From Streptomyces sp. NBC_01478 (GTDB taxonomy: Bacteria > Actinomycetota > Actinomycetes > Streptomycetales > Streptomycetaceae), in the NCBI RefSeq assembly GCF_036227225.1, contig NZ_CP109444.1, positions 5,871,501 through 5,935,500 of the forward strand: 64,000 nt of DNA, in the 5' to 3' direction. The position numbers and the translations under genes were made by a program. Below the pieces are notes generated by a model, which searched no databases, was not told the origin of the DNA, and saw only the letters and a list, made by a program, of their open reading frames with translations. Within the stretch, counting starts at the first letter, position 1; the number at the start of each line of letters is the position of its first letter. Positions 16,925 through 26,380 of the stretch are shown piece by piece.

Positions 16925-18610
16925 TCAGTGGGGCGCCTGCCACACCACCGTCGTACCGCCGCCGTCCGCGCCGATGCCCGGCCCGTACCAACTGTCGCCG
17001 CCCAGGGATTCGGCCCGCCGTTTCAGGTTCTTCAGCCCGCTGCGCCGGCCGCCCGCGGGGATGCCTACGCCGTCGTCCGCGACGGTGAGCCGTACGCCGG
17101 GCCGTCCGTCCGGCAGCGTCGCGGTCGCGTCGACGACGACCTCGATCCGCGCCGCCCGCGCGTGCCGGAACGCGTTGGAGAGGGCCTCGCGCAGGGCCGC
17201 GATGAGGTTCTTGCCGGTGAGGTCGCCGACCGTCGTGTCGACCGCGCCGACGAAACGGTGCGCGGGCCGGAAACCGAGCGGCACGGCCGCCATGTTGATC
17301 TCCCGCAGCACCCGCGTGCGCAGCCCGGACGGCGCCTCTGCGGGGCCCCGCTGGAGCGCGAAGATCGCGGTGCGGATCTCCTGGATGGTGACGTCGAGTT
17401 CGTCGACGGCGTTGCCCACACCGTGCCGCACCTCGGGCACGAGCGGCCCGCGCCGGGCGCCCTCCAGCATCATCCCGGTGGCGAACAGCCGTTGGACGAC
17501 CAGGTCGTGCAGGTCACGGGCGATCCGGTCGCGGTCCTCGTACACCGCGAGCCGTTCCCGGTCGCGTTGTGCCTCGGCCATCATCAGCGCGAGCGCGGCC
17601 TGCGAGGCGAACTGGACCGCGAGGGTGCGTTCGGCCTCCGTGAACCGCCGCTCGCCCTGCGCGCGGGGCGTGACCAGGGCCCCCAGAACGCGCCCTCCGC
17701 TCTGCAGGGGCAGCGCCATGATCGGCCCGTACGCGCGCGCGAGGGCGCTGAGCATACGGGGATCGGTGGCCGCGTCCGCCACGAACACCGGCTGTCCGGC
17801 GAGGAGTTGGGCGACGATCTCGCTGTCCGGTGGGACGACCCTGCCGAGTTGGTCCGACGGCTGTTCCGAGGCCACGGCGACGATCTCCATGCCGCCCGCG
17901 TCGGCGGGCAGCAGGACGATCCCGGCCGCCGACCCGGACAACCGGCGAGCCTGTTCCGCGACGACCTGGAGGGCCTCCTCGGCGTCCCCGCCGGACAGCA
18001 ACGCGGTCGTGACGGCCACCGACCCGTCGATCCACCGCTCGCGCTGCTGGGCGGCCTCGTACAGCCGGGCGTTGCCGACGGCGATACCGGCCTCGGTCGC
18101 CAGCACCCGGACCATGGTGACGTCGTGGTCGTCGAAGGGGGCCCCACCGCGCTTCTCGCCGAGATACAGGTTCCCGAAGACCTCGCCCTGGACGCGGATC
18201 GGAACACCGAGGAAGCCGCGCATCCGCGGATGGTGCTCGGGGAAACCCCAGGACCGGGGATCCTCGGTCACGTCCGCCAGCAGCACCGGCTCCGTCTCCC
18301 GGATGAGCGCGCCGAGCAGTCCCTTGTGCCCGTCGGGGAACCGCCCGATGCGCCGCGCGGTCCCCGCGTCGACCCCGTGGAAGACGAAGTCCGCGAGGGC
18401 GTCGCCGTCCTCGTCGACGACCCCGATCCCCGCGTAGCGCGCGTCCGTGAGAGTCGCCGCCGCCTCGCAGATCCGCTCCAGCGTGGAGTGCAGTTCGAGC
18501 CCGCTCCCCACGGACCGCATCGCCTCCAGCAACTGCGGCACCCGCACGGCCAGTTCGGCCGACAGTCCCGAGGCGGGCGACGGGGGACCGGGACGCTCGG
18601 CGGCTGACAT
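16925..18610 (-). CDS. DevS-like GAF-GAF sensor histidine kinase
   Basis: A 561-residue soluble kinase. Residues about 45-185 and 205-345 are two GAF domains. The H-box DRIARDLHDLVVQRLFATGM (phospho-His near residue 368) is of the HisKA_3 type, and a C-terminal HATPase domain carries LREALSNAFRHARA and VADDGVGIP. GAF1 contains FPEHHPRMRGFLGVPIRV, which aligns from memory with the region of mycobacterial DevS/DosT that holds the proximal heme His. A heme-based redox or gas sensor is therefore likely. No response regulator gene is adjacent, so the partner is encoded elsewhere. It lies just downstream of the cytochrome bd genes on the same strand, 59 bp after cydCD. Confidence 0.9.
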   Translation of the reverse strand: MSAAERPGPPSPASGLSAELAVRVPQLLEAMRSVGSGLELHSTLERICEAAATLTDARYAGIGVVDEDGDALADFVFHGVDAGTARRIGRFPDGHKGLLGALIRETEPVLLADVTEDPRSWGFPEHHPRMRGFLGVPIRVQGEVFGNLYLGEKRGGAPFDDHDVTMVRVLATEAGIAVGNARLYEAAQQRERWIDGSVAVTTALLSGGDAEEALQVVAEQARRLSGSAAGIVLLPADAGGMEIVAVASEQPSDQLGRVVPPDSEIVAQLLAGQPVFVADAATDPRMLSALARAYGPIMALPLQSGGRVLGALVTPRAQGERRFTEAERTLAVQFASQAALALMMAEAQRDRERLAVYEDRDRIARDLHDLVVQRLFATGMMLEGARRGPLVPEVRHGVGNAVDELDVTIQEIRTAIFALQRGPAEAPSGLRTRVLREINMAAVPLGFRPAHRFVGAVDTTVGDLTGKNLIAALREALSNAFRHARAARIEVVVDATATLPDGRPGVRLTVADDGVGIPAGGRRSGLKNLKRRAESLGGDSWYGPGIGADGGGTTVVWQAPH

Positions 18611-18669
18611 ACCCCGAGCCTAATTAGTCCTCTTTGTCACGGAAAGTCGAGCGCATCGGCCACGGGCCC

Positions 18670-21600
18670 CTACCCGGCCGCCACCAGCAGCTCCGACTCC
18701 GCCTCCCGCTCGGCCATCGCCCGCAACGGCCCCGCCACCGCGGCCAGTCCGGCGTACGGCCCCCGCTGCACCACACGCCCCTCGTCCAGCACGATCACCT
18801 CGTCCACGTCCTCCAGACCCGCCAGCCGGTGCGTGATGAGCAGGGTCGTACGGCCTTCCGTGGCGGCCAGCAGATCGGCGGTGAGGGCGTCGGCGGTCGC
18901 CAGGTCCAGGTGTTCGGCGGGCTCGTCGAGTACCAGGACCGGGAAGTCGGCGAGGAGTGCCCGGGCGAGCGCCAGCCGCTGCCGCTGCCCGCCGGAGAGC
19001 CGCGCCCCGTGTTCACCGACCAGCGTGTCGAGGCCGTCGGGCAGTGCGTCGGCCCAGTCGAGCAGCCGGGCACGCGCGAGCGCGGCCCGCAGTTCGTCCT
19101 CGGTCGCGTCCTTCTTCGCGAGGAGCAGGTTCTCGCGCACCGAGCTGTCGAAGAGGTGCGCGTCCTGGGCACACAGCCCGACGAGCCGTCGTACGTCGTC
19201 GCCGTCCAGCGCGTACGCGTCCACGCCGGCCAGCGTGTACGAGCCCGCGTCCGCGTCCAGGAAGCGCAGCAGCACCTGCGCCAGCGTCGTCTTGCCGGAC
19301 CCGGAGGTCCCGACCACGGCGACCCGGCGCCCCTTCTCCAGCGTCAGGTCGAACCCGGCGAGCGCGTCCCGGTCCTGCCCGGTGTGCCGGGCGGCCAGTC
19401 CCTGTACGACGAGCGGGAAGGGTGTCGCGGGCGCCTGGCGGGGCCGTTCCGGTTCCCGCACGGGCTCGGGGGCGTCCAGGACCTCGTACACGCGCTCGGC
19501 GCTCTTGCGGACCCGCTGCCGGTACTGCACGGCGAGGGGCAGTCCGAGGACGGCCTCGAAGGCGGCGAGCGGGGTGAGGACGACGACGGCCGTCACCACG
19601 CCGCCGAGCCGTCCCGCGGCGACGGCCTGGGCTGCCACGAGAGCGGTGGCGGCGACGGTCAGACCGGAGATCAGAGCGGTGAGGCCGTCGCCGAGCGCGG
19701 TGGCGGTGGCCGCGCGGGAGGCGATCCGGGTGAGGACGCCATCGGCCCGCTCGGCCTCGGCGGTGCGGGTGGGCAGCGCGCCGGCGACCGTCAACTCGGC
19801 GGTTCCGGTGAGCAGTTCGGTCACGCGGGTGGCGAGCACTCCACGGGCCGGGGCCAGCCGCCGTTCGGCACGGCGGGCCACGGCACCGGTCACGAGGGGG
19901 ACGCCGACGCCGGCCGCGAGGAGACCCACCGCGAGCACGGCACCGGCCTCGGGCAGCAGCCAGGCCGTGAAGCCGACCGTCGCGGCGGAGACCGCGGTCG
20001 CGACCCCGGCGGGCAGCAGCCAGCGCAGCCAGTAGTCCTGGAGCGCGTCCACGTCGGCGACCAGCCGGGAGAGCAGATCGCCGCGCCGGGTGTCGCGCAG
20101 CCCGGCGGGAGCCAGCCGTTCGAGACGCCGGTAGACGGCGACTCGGGTGTCGGCCAGCATCCGCAGTACGGCGTCGTGCGACACGAGCCGCTCCGCGTAC
20201 CGGAACACGGCCCGCCCGATCCCGAAGGCCCGGGTCGCCGTCACCGCCACCATCAGATACAGCACGGGCGGCTGCTGCGAGGCCCGCGAGATCAGCCACC
20301 CCGAGGTGGCCATGAGCCCAACGGCACTGCCCAGCGCGAGACTTCCGAGCAGCAGCGCCAGGGCGAGGCGGCCACGCCGGGCACCGGACATCGCACGGAC
20401 CCGGGCGAGGACGCTGCCCTTGTGTGCCGCGAGCCGGGCCCCTGGCTCGTCGGCGGCAGTCGAACTCACCGACATTTCCTCGGCTGTCCGTCGTGTCTCG
20501 GTGGTCGTCGGCCCGGCTTCCGTGCCAAGCCTGGCCACGCCCTCCGTCACCCGCACCACCCGGTCGGCCACCGCCAGCAGGGCCGGCCGGTGCACCACGA
20601 GCAGGACGGTCCGCCCGACCGCCAACCGCCTTACCGCCTCGACCACTTCGGCCTCGGTCGCCCCGTCCAGCGCGGCCGTCGGCTCGTCGAGGAGCAGGAC
20701 GGGCCGGTCGGCGAGGAAGGCCCGGGCGAGCGCGAGCCGCTGCCGCTGCCCGGCGGACAGCCCCGCCCCGTCCTCGCCGAGCACACTCCCGATCCCCTCG
20801 GGTAGCGCGTCCACGAACTCCAGGGCGCCCGCATCGGCCAACGCCCGCCGTACGGCGGTGTCGTCGGCGTCGGGACGGGCCAGCCGTACGTTCTCGGCGA
20901 TCGTCCCGGCGTACAACTGCGGGTGCTGCGGCACCCAGGCGATCCGCGACCGCCACCGCTCCAGGCCGACGTCGGCGAGATCGACTCCCCCGACCCGCAC
21001 CCGGCCCTCGGCGGGCCGTACGAACCCCAACAGGGCGTTCAGCAACGTGGACTTGCCCGAGCCGCTCGGGCCGACGAGGGCGATCGTCTCCCCGGGGTCC
21101 ACGGTGAAGGACACGTCCGACACGGCGTCCACGGAGCGCCCGGGATGGCGGACCGTCACGCCCTCGAAGGCCAGGGCGTCGGAGGGTACTTCGGCAGTTC
21201 CCGTGGCCGGTACCGGTGTCTCCAGTACCGAGAAGATCTCCTCGGCCGCCGCGAGGCCCTCCGCCGCCGCGTGGTACTGCGCGCCCACCTGACGCAGCGG
21301 CAAGTACGCCTCGGGCGCCAGCACGAGGACGACGAGACCGATGTAGAGGTCCATGTCGCCGCGGACGAGACGCATGCCGATCGTCACGGCGACCAGGGCC
21401 ACGGAGAGCGTGGCCAGCAGTTCCAGGGCGAAGGAGGAGACGAAGGCGATCCGCAGCGTCCGCATGGTCGCCTGCCGGTACTCGCCGGTGATGCGCCGGA
21501 TCGACTCGGCCTGCGCCTTGGCCCGGCCGAACACCTTCAGGGTGGGCAGCCCCGCGACCACGTCCAGGAAGTGCCCGGAGAGCCGGGAGAGCAACTGCCA

Positions 21601-22176
21601 CTGCCGGTCCATGCGGGACTGCGTGGCCCAGCCGATCATCACCATGAAGAGCGGGATGAGCGGCAGGGTGCCGACGATGATCGCCGCCGAGACCCAGTCC
21701 TCGGTGACGATCCGCGCCAGCACCGCCACCGGGACGACCACCGCGAGCCCCAACTGCGGGAGATAGCGCGAGAAGTAGTCGTCCAGGGCGTCGACACCCC
21801 GGGTGGCGAGGGCGACCAGCGAACCGGTCCGCTGCCCGCTCAGCCAACCGGGGCCCAGCTCCACGGACCGCTCCAGCAACCGTCGCCGTAGCTCCGACTT
21901 CACGGAGGCGCTGGCTCGGTGGGCGGCGAGTTCGGTGAGCCAGGAGACCAGGGCACGGCCGGCCGCGACGGCCACCAACAGCAGCAGGGGAGTGCCGAGT
22001 TCACTCACGGACTTCCCGTGCTGGAAGGCACCGACCACGACCTCGGCGATGAGCATCGCCTGGGCGATGACCAGCAGCGCCCCGACGACACCCAGGCCGA
22101 CGACCGCCACCATGAACAGCCGGGTGGCACGGGCGTATCGGAGTAGCCGTGGGTCGATTGGTTTCACGTGAAACAC
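18670..22176 (-). CDS. cydCD: Fused CydD-CydC heterodimeric ABC exporter
   Basis: A 1168-residue fusion of the two halves of the exporter (CydDC exports reductant such as cysteine or glutathione in E. coli) needed to assemble cytochrome bd. The first half has six membrane helices, Walker A GPSGSGKST and signature LSAGQRQRL; the second half repeats this with GTSGSGKTT and LSGGQRQRL. A linker of about 40 residues without membrane helices joins them near residue 560. The longest frame starts with GTG at 22176, and then the first codons read FHVKP because a parS palindrome (22161-22174) lies on them. A second GTG at 22167 with AGAGG about 11 bases upstream is a good alternative. Fused CydDC is common in actinobacteria. 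Confidence 0.95.
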   Translation of the reverse strand: MFHVKPIDPRLLRYARATRLFMVAVVGLGVVGALLVIAQAMLIAEVVVGAFQHGKSVSELGTPLLLLVAVAAGRALVSWLTELAAHRASASVKSELRRRLLERSVELGPGWLSGQRTGSLVALATRGVDALDDYFSRYLPQLGLAVVVPVAVLARIVTEDWVSAAIIVGTLPLIPLFMVMIGWATQSRMDRQWQLLSRLSGHFLDVVAGLPTLKVFGRAKAQAESIRRITGEYRQATMRTLRIAFVSSFALELLATLSVALVAVTIGMRLVRGDMDLYIGLVVLVLAPEAYLPLRQVGAQYHAAAEGLAAAEEIFSVLETPVPATGTAEVPSDALAFEGVTVRHPGRSVDAVSDVSFTVDPGETIALVGPSGSGKSTLLNALLGFVRPAEGRVRVGGVDLADVGLERWRSRIAWVPQHPQLYAGTIAENVRLARPDADDTAVRRALADAGALEFVDALPEGIGSVLGEDGAGLSAGQRQRLALARAFLADRPVLLLDEPTAALDGATEAEVVEAVRRLAVGRTVLLVVHRPALLAVADRVVRVTEGVARLGTEAGPTTTETRRTAEEMSVSSTAADEPGARLAAHKGSVLARVRAMSGARRGRLALALLLGSLALGSAVGLMATSGWLISRASQQPPVLYLMVAVTATRAFGIGRAVFRYAERLVSHDAVLRMLADTRVAVYRRLERLAPAGLRDTRRGDLLSRLVADVDALQDYWLRWLLPAGVATAVSAATVGFTAWLLPEAGAVLAVGLLAAGVGVPLVTGAVARRAERRLAPARGVLATRVTELLTGTAELTVAGALPTRTAEAERADGVLTRIASRAATATALGDGLTALISGLTVAATALVAAQAVAAGRLGGVVTAVVVLTPLAAFEAVLGLPLAVQYRQRVRKSAERVYEVLDAPEPVREPERPRQAPATPFPLVVQGLAARHTGQDRDALAGFDLTLEKGRRVAVVGTSGSGKTTLAQVLLRFLDADAGSYTLAGVDAYALDGDDVRRLVGLCAQDAHLFDSSVRENLLLAKKDATEDELRAALARARLLDWADALPDGLDTLVGEHGARLSGGQRQRLALARALLADFPVLVLDEPAEHLDLATADALTADLLAATEGRTTLLITHRLAGLEDVDEVIVLDEGRVVQRGPYAGLAAVAGPLRAMAEREAESELLVAAG
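22161..22174. other. parS site, perfect, on the cydCD start
   Basis: Exact GTTTCACGTGAAAC lying across the first codons of cydCD on the minus strand, so ParB bound here would cover the translation start region. Confidence 0.9.
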
Positions 22177-22225
22177 ACCCTCTTCTCGGGAGGTCCCGAC
22201 TTCTCAGTAGGCCCCAAGGGGGCAT

Positions 22226-22239
22226 GTTTCACGTGAAAC
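22226..22239. other. parS site, perfect, between cydB and cydCD
   Basis: Exact GTTTCACGTGAAAC, 52 bp from the previous site, flanked by GGCAT and ATGCC so that the palindrome extends further. It could also form a hairpin in the cyd transcript. Confidence 0.9.
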
Positions 22240-22268
22240 ATGCCCCAATCCGGACTCAATGCTCGGAC

Positions 22269-23273
22269 TCAGTGCGCCGCTTCGGCGATGTGCTGCGTAC
22301 CGATCCGCTTGCGGAACACCCAGTACGTCCAGCCCTGGTAGAGCAGGACGATCGGGGTCGCGATCCCCGCACACCAGGTCATGATCCGGAGGGTGTACGG
22401 ACTCGACGAGGCGTTGGTGACCGTGAGGCTCCAGTCCGGGTTGAGCGAGGACGGCATGACGTTCGGGAAGAGCGACAGGAAGAGCATCGCGACGGCGGCC
22501 ACGATGGTGACGCCGGAGAACGCGAACGACCATCCCTCGCGCCCGACTTGGATCGCCCCCAGCGCCGCGACCAGGGCGACGACGGCGACGATCAACGCGA
22601 CGAGGCTCTTGCCGTCACCGCTGTCGACCTGGGTCCAGATCAGGAAGGCCAGCGCCAACAGGGCGGTGAGGACCCCGACTTGAAGGGCCAGCTTGCGCGC
22701 CCGCATCCGGATGTCCCCGACGGTCTTGAGCGCCGTGAACACCGTGCCGTGGAAGGTGAAGAGGGTCAGGGTGACCAGGCCGCCGAGGATGGCGTACGGG
22801 TTGAGCAGGTCCCAGAAGTTGCCCGCGTACTCGAAGTTCTTGTCGATCTTCACGCCCCGCACGATGTTGCCGAAGGCCACACCCCACAGGAAGGCAGGGA
22901 GCAGTGAAGTCCAGAAGATCGCCGTCTCCCAGTTGCGCTGCCAGTTCTCCTCGGGCCGCTTCGCCCGGTACTCGAAGGCGACGCCCCGGACGATCAGGCA
23001 GACCAGGATGATCAGCAGGGCGAGGTAGAAGCCGGAGAAGAGGGTGGCGTACCACTCGGGGAAGGCGGCGAAGGTCGCGCCGCCGGCCGTGAGCAGCCAG
23101 ACCTCGTTGCCGTCCCAGACGGGGCCGATCGTGTTGATCAGCACCCGCTTCTCGGTGCGGTCGCGGGCGAGCAGTTTGGTGAGGATGCCGACCCCGAAGT
23201 CGAAGCCCTCCAGGAAGAAGTAGCCGGTCCACAGGACGGCGATGAGGACGAACCAGACGTCGTGCAGTTCCAT
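22269..23273 (-). CDS. cydB: Cytochrome bd oxidase subunit II
   Basis: Subunit II of the quinol oxidase used at low oxygen, in the cytoplasmic membrane. The 334-residue protein begins MELHDVWFVLIAVLWTGYFF and has about eight hydrophobic segments, with the family stretches FLEGFDFGVGIL, NEVWLLTAGGATFAAFPEWYA and TLFTFHGTVF. ATG start with a gap of 20 bp from cydA, so the two are co-transcribed. Two parS sites separate it from cydCD, but the gap is only 92 bp and same-strand. Confidence 0.95.
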   Translation of the reverse strand: MELHDVWFVLIAVLWTGYFFLEGFDFGVGILTKLLARDRTEKRVLINTIGPVWDGNEVWLLTAGGATFAAFPEWYATLFSGFYLALLIILVCLIVRGVAFEYRAKRPEENWQRNWETAIFWTSLLPAFLWGVAFGNIVRGVKIDKNFEYAGNFWDLLNPYAILGGLVTLTLFTFHGTVFTALKTVGDIRMRARKLALQVGVLTALLALAFLIWTQVDSGDGKSLVALIVAVVALVAALGAIQVGREGWSFAFSGVTIVAAVAMLFLSLFPNVMPSSLNPDWSLTVTNASSSPYTLRIMTWCAGIATPIVLLYQGWTYWVFRKRIGTQHIAEAAH

Positions 23274-23293
23274 GACTGTGCAGCTCCCTCGGC

Positions 23294-24802
23294 CTAGTAG
23301 GAGAAGGCCATCGGCTTGTCGGCGTCCTGGGAGTCGCCGCCGATCTTCGTGGGCGGGTTGAGGTCGGCCTCGGTGAGTTCGGGCGGGCCGGCCTTGACGT
23401 ACTTCGCGAGCAGCTTGACCTCGATGACGGCGAGGATCGCGTAGAGCGAGGTGAAGACGATCATCGAGGTGAGGACCTCGCCCTGGGAGACGCTGGGGGA
23501 GACGGCGTCACGGGTCTGGAAGAGGCCGTAGACGACCCAGGGCTGGCGGCCCATCTCGGTGAAGATCCAGCCCCAGGAGTTGGCGATCAGCGGGAAGCCG
23601 AGGGTCCAGATGGACACCAGCCAGTAGAGCTTGGTGAGTTTCGGGCCGAGGGCCTTGTTCTTGAAGAGGACGACGTTCGGCACTTCGTCGTCGCCGACCC
23701 GCAGATGCTGGGCCAGCATGAACTTCTTGCGGGTCAGCCAGAGTCCGGCGAGGCCGATGACGAAGGACGCCATGCCGAAGCCGATCATCCAGCGGAACGC
23801 CCAGAAGGTGACGGGGATGATGGGCCGGTAGTCGCCGGGACCGTACTTCTCCTGCTCGGCCTTGTTGGTGTCGTTGATGCCGGGGACGTAGGAGCTGAAG
23901 TCGTCGTCGGCGAGGAACGACAGTATCCCGGGGATGGACAGCTCGACGCTGTTGTGGCCCTTGCTGACGTCGCCGTAGGCGAAGATCGAGAACGGCGCGG
24001 AGTCCTGGCCGTCCCACAGGGCCTCGGCGGAGGCCATCTTCATCGGCTGCTGCTTGAACATGACCTTGCCGAGGGTGTCACCGCTGACGGCGGTGAGCAG
24101 GCCGGCGATGGTGACGGTGATCAGGCCCAGCCGCAGCGAGGTCTTCATCACCGAGATGTGCTTCTTGCGGAACAGGTGGAAGGCCGCGATGCCGACCATG
24201 AACGCTCCGCCGGTCAGGAAGGACGCGGAGAGCGTGTGGAAGGCCTGGGCGAGCGCGGTGTTCTGGGTCAGCACATGCCAGAAGTCGGTGAGTTCGGCAC
24301 GGCCCTTGGCTTTGTTGATCTTGTAGCCGACGGGGTGCTGCATCCACGAGTTGGCCGCGAGGATGAAGTACGCCGACAGGATCGTGCCGATCGAGACCAT
24401 CCAGATGCAGGCCAGGTGGATCCGCTTGGGCAGCTTGTCCCAGCCGAAGATCCACAGCCCGATGAAGGTGGACTCGAAGAAGAACGCGATCAGTGCCTCG
24501 AAGGCGAGCGGGGCCCCGAAGATGTCGCCGACGAACCGTGAGTAGGCGGACCAGTTCATGCCGAACTGGAACTCCTGGACGATGCCCGTGACGACGCCCA
24601 TGGCGATGTTGATCAGGAAGAGCTTGCCCCAGAACTTGGTGGCCCTGAGGTACTTCTCCTTCTCCGTGCGCACCCACGCGGTCTGCAGCCCGGCCGTGAG
24701 AGCGGCGAGCGAGATCGTCAGCGGGACGAAGAGGAAGTGGTAGACGGTGGTGATGCCGAACTGCCATCGCGCCAGTGTCTCCGGCGCCAGAGCCATTTGC
24801 AC
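23294..24802 (-). CDS. cydA: Cytochrome bd oxidase subunit I
   Basis: Heme-bearing subunit that oxidises quinol and reduces oxygen to water. The 502-residue protein shows TTVYHFLFVPLT near residues 18-29 with the heme b595 ligand His, GIVQEFQFGMNWSAYSRFVGDIFG near residue 75, and the second-half stretch FWAFRWMIGFGM with a heme-ligand Met. The Q-loop region is present in shorter form. I chose GTG 24802 because AAGGAGA lies nine bases upstream; the nearby ATG at 24796 is too far from it. First gene of the cyd cluster; a Rex-type palindrome lies about 85 bp upstream. Confidence 0.96.
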   Translation of the reverse strand: MQMALAPETLARWQFGITTVYHFLFVPLTISLAALTAGLQTAWVRTEKEKYLRATKFWGKLFLINIAMGVVTGIVQEFQFGMNWSAYSRFVGDIFGAPLAFEALIAFFFESTFIGLWIFGWDKLPKRIHLACIWMVSIGTILSAYFILAANSWMQHPVGYKINKAKGRAELTDFWHVLTQNTALAQAFHTLSASFLTGGAFMVGIAAFHLFRKKHISVMKTSLRLGLITVTIAGLLTAVSGDTLGKVMFKQQPMKMASAEALWDGQDSAPFSIFAYGDVSKGHNSVELSIPGILSFLADDDFSSYVPGINDTNKAEQEKYGPGDYRPIIPVTFWAFRWMIGFGMASFVIGLAGLWLTRKKFMLAQHLRVGDDEVPNVVLFKNKALGPKLTKLYWLVSIWTLGFPLIANSWGWIFTEMGRQPWVVYGLFQTRDAVSPSVSQGEVLTSMIVFTSLYAILAVIEVKLLAKYVKAGPPELTEADLNPPTKIGGDSQDADKPMAFSY

Positions 24803-24885
24803 GTCGTCGGTCTCCTTATGTCGCCGTGGTCACAGCGGCAGTTTGCCCCTTATGTCACATGCATCACTGGACAAGCGGGACACGC

Positions 24886-24903
24886 TTGTGAACGCGTTCA
24901 CAT
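24886..24903. promoter_or_regulatory. Rex-type operator upstream of cydA
   Basis: TTGTGAACGCGTTCACAT contains the perfect palindrome TGTGAACGCGTTCACA (24887-24902), matching the operator of the NADH-sensing repressor Rex, which is known to control cydABCD in S. coelicolor. A partial half-site TTCACAAG follows at 24904-24911. Placement in the cydA upstream region supports the call. Confidence 0.85.
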
Positions 24904-25017
24904 TCACAAGGAATTATGACGCATGGCAGTTCGATGCGTGATGGGCGGGGGGTCCCTAAGGAGGTCCCGTACGTCACATCACCCAGAGCCGATCGGCCTA
25001 TGGCGCGGGGCGCCTTG

Positions 25018-25031
25018 GTTTCACGTGGAAC
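25018..25031. other. parS-like site with one mismatch
   Basis: GTTTCACGTGGAAC, one base off the perfect palindrome, in the cydA-hisC intergenic region. Flanks CTTG and CAAG extend the symmetry, which supports selection. Confidence 0.7.
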
Positions 25032-25077
25032 CAAGACGCCCCGGGACTCGCGACAGTCGTTCACGACCTCTTGTCGT

Positions 25078-26157
25078 TCACAGCTCCTTGTGGAACCCCT
25101 CCGCCACCTTCAAGAAGATGTCGTTGCCTTCGGTCTCCCCGACCGTCACCCGCACACCCTCGCCCGCGAACGGCCGCACCACCACGCCCGCCTGGTCGCA
25201 GGCCGCCGCGAAGTCGAGCGTGCGCTCCCCCAGTCGTAGCCACACGAAGTTGGCCTGGGTCTCCGGGACCGTCCAGCCCTGGGCGCGCAGCGTGTCGACC
25301 ACGCGGGTGCGCTCGCTCACCAACGAGCCGACCCTGCCCAGCAGTTCGTCCTCGGCGCGCAGGGAGGCGATCGCCGCGTCCTGCGCGAGCTGGCTCACCC
25401 CGAAGGGCACCGCCGTCTTGCGCAGCGCCGCCGCCACCGGCTCATGGGCGATCGCGAAACCGACCCGCAGCCCGGCGAGGCCGTACGCCTTGGAGAAGGT
25501 CCGCAGGACGCAGACGTTCGGCCGGTCGCGGTAGAGCTGGACGCCGTCCGGCACCTCCAGGTCCCGGATGAACTCGCGGTACGCCTCGTCCAGTACGACC
25601 AGGACATCGCCGGGCACCCGGTCCAGGAAGCGCTCCAGCTCGGCCCGCCGTACGACCGTGCCCGTCGGGTTGTTGGGGTTGCAGACGAAGATCAGCCGGG
25701 TCCGGTCGGTGATGGCGTCCGCCATCGCGTCCAGGTCGTGCACATCGCCCGGGGTCAGCGGCACCTGTACCGGCGTAGCGCCGCTGACGCGCGTGATGAT
25801 CGGGTACGCCTCGAAGGAGCGCCAGGCGTAGATGACCTCGTCGCCGGGTCCGGAGGTCGCCTGGATCAACTGCTGGGCGACACCGACCGAGCCGGTGCCG
25901 GTGGCCAGGTGGGAGACCGGGACGCCGAACCGTTCCGCCAGCTCGTTCATCAGGCCGGTGCAGGCCATGTCGGGGTACCGGTTGAAGGACGCGGCGGCGG
26001 CCGTCACGCTCTCCATGACACCGGGCAGCGGGGGGTACGGGTTCTCGTTGGAGGACAGCTTGTAGGCCACCGGACCGTCGGCCGCGGCAGGCTTGCCCGG
26101 CTTGTAGGTGGGGATACCCTCCAGCTCGGCGCGCAGCCTCGGGCTCGTCTCGCTCAC
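25078..26157 (-). CDS. Histidinol-phosphate-type aminotransferase (PLP, class I/II)
   Basis: A 359-residue PLP aminotransferase of the HisC/aromatic aminotransferase group. It starts [20 protein letters not shown], with the typical [13 protein letters not shown] stretch, [10 protein letters not shown] for the PLP phosphate region, and the Schiff-base Lys in [19 protein letters not shown] start at 26157 is set by AAGGAGG six bases upstream. It lies alone, outside a his operon. The family includes histidinol-phosphate and aromatic aminotransferases, and the sequence alone does not decide between them; in Mycobacterium a homologue (Pat) acts on aromatic amino acids. Confidence 0.85.
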   Translation of the reverse strand: MSETSPRLRAELEGIPTYKPGKPAAADGPVAYKLSSNENPYPPLPGVMESVTAAAASFNRYPDMACTGLMNELAERFGVPVSHLATGTGSVGVAQQLIQATSGPGDEVIYAWRSFEAYPIITRVSGATPVQVPLTPGDVHDLDAMADAITDRTRLIFVCNPNNPTGTVVRRAELERFLDRVPGDVLVVLDEAYREFIRDLEVPDGVQLYRDRPNVCVLRTFSKAYGLAGLRVGFAIAHEPVAAALRKTAVPFGVSQLAQDAAIASLRAEDELLGRVGSLVSERTRVVDTLRAQGWTVPETQANFVWLRLGERTLDFAAACDQAGVVVRPFAGEGVRVTVGETEGNDIFLKVAEGFHKEL

Positions 26158-26269
26158 CGCAGTCCTCCTTGTGACCACCACCGGGTTCCAATACTGCTCA
26201 CCTTATGAGGATTCGGGGCCGGCGCGTACAGGTTCCGTGGCCGTCGGCGTCCGCGTGGGCAGCCGCCGG

Positions 26270-26380
26270 GATCCTGTCGGCCGCCTCCTGGGATCCTGCC
26301 GGCCGTCTCCCGGGTGCTTGCCCGGCGTCTCCCAGGTGCCCGTCTGGCGTCTCCCGGGTGCCCCGCCTGCCGTCTTCCGG
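26270..26380. repeat. Tandem repeat, five units of 22-23 bp
   Basis: Five head-to-tail imperfect units start at 26270, 26292, 26314, 26336 and 26358, each sharing a core like CCGTCTCCCGG. The array is in the 550-bp gap between hisC and the LacI gene. No frame over it looks like a real gene. Confidence 0.75.

Noticed and set aside
19013..21847. 944-residue minus-strand frame within cydCD
   Set aside because: Same strand but another frame than the true CydCD; Arg-rich, no motif.
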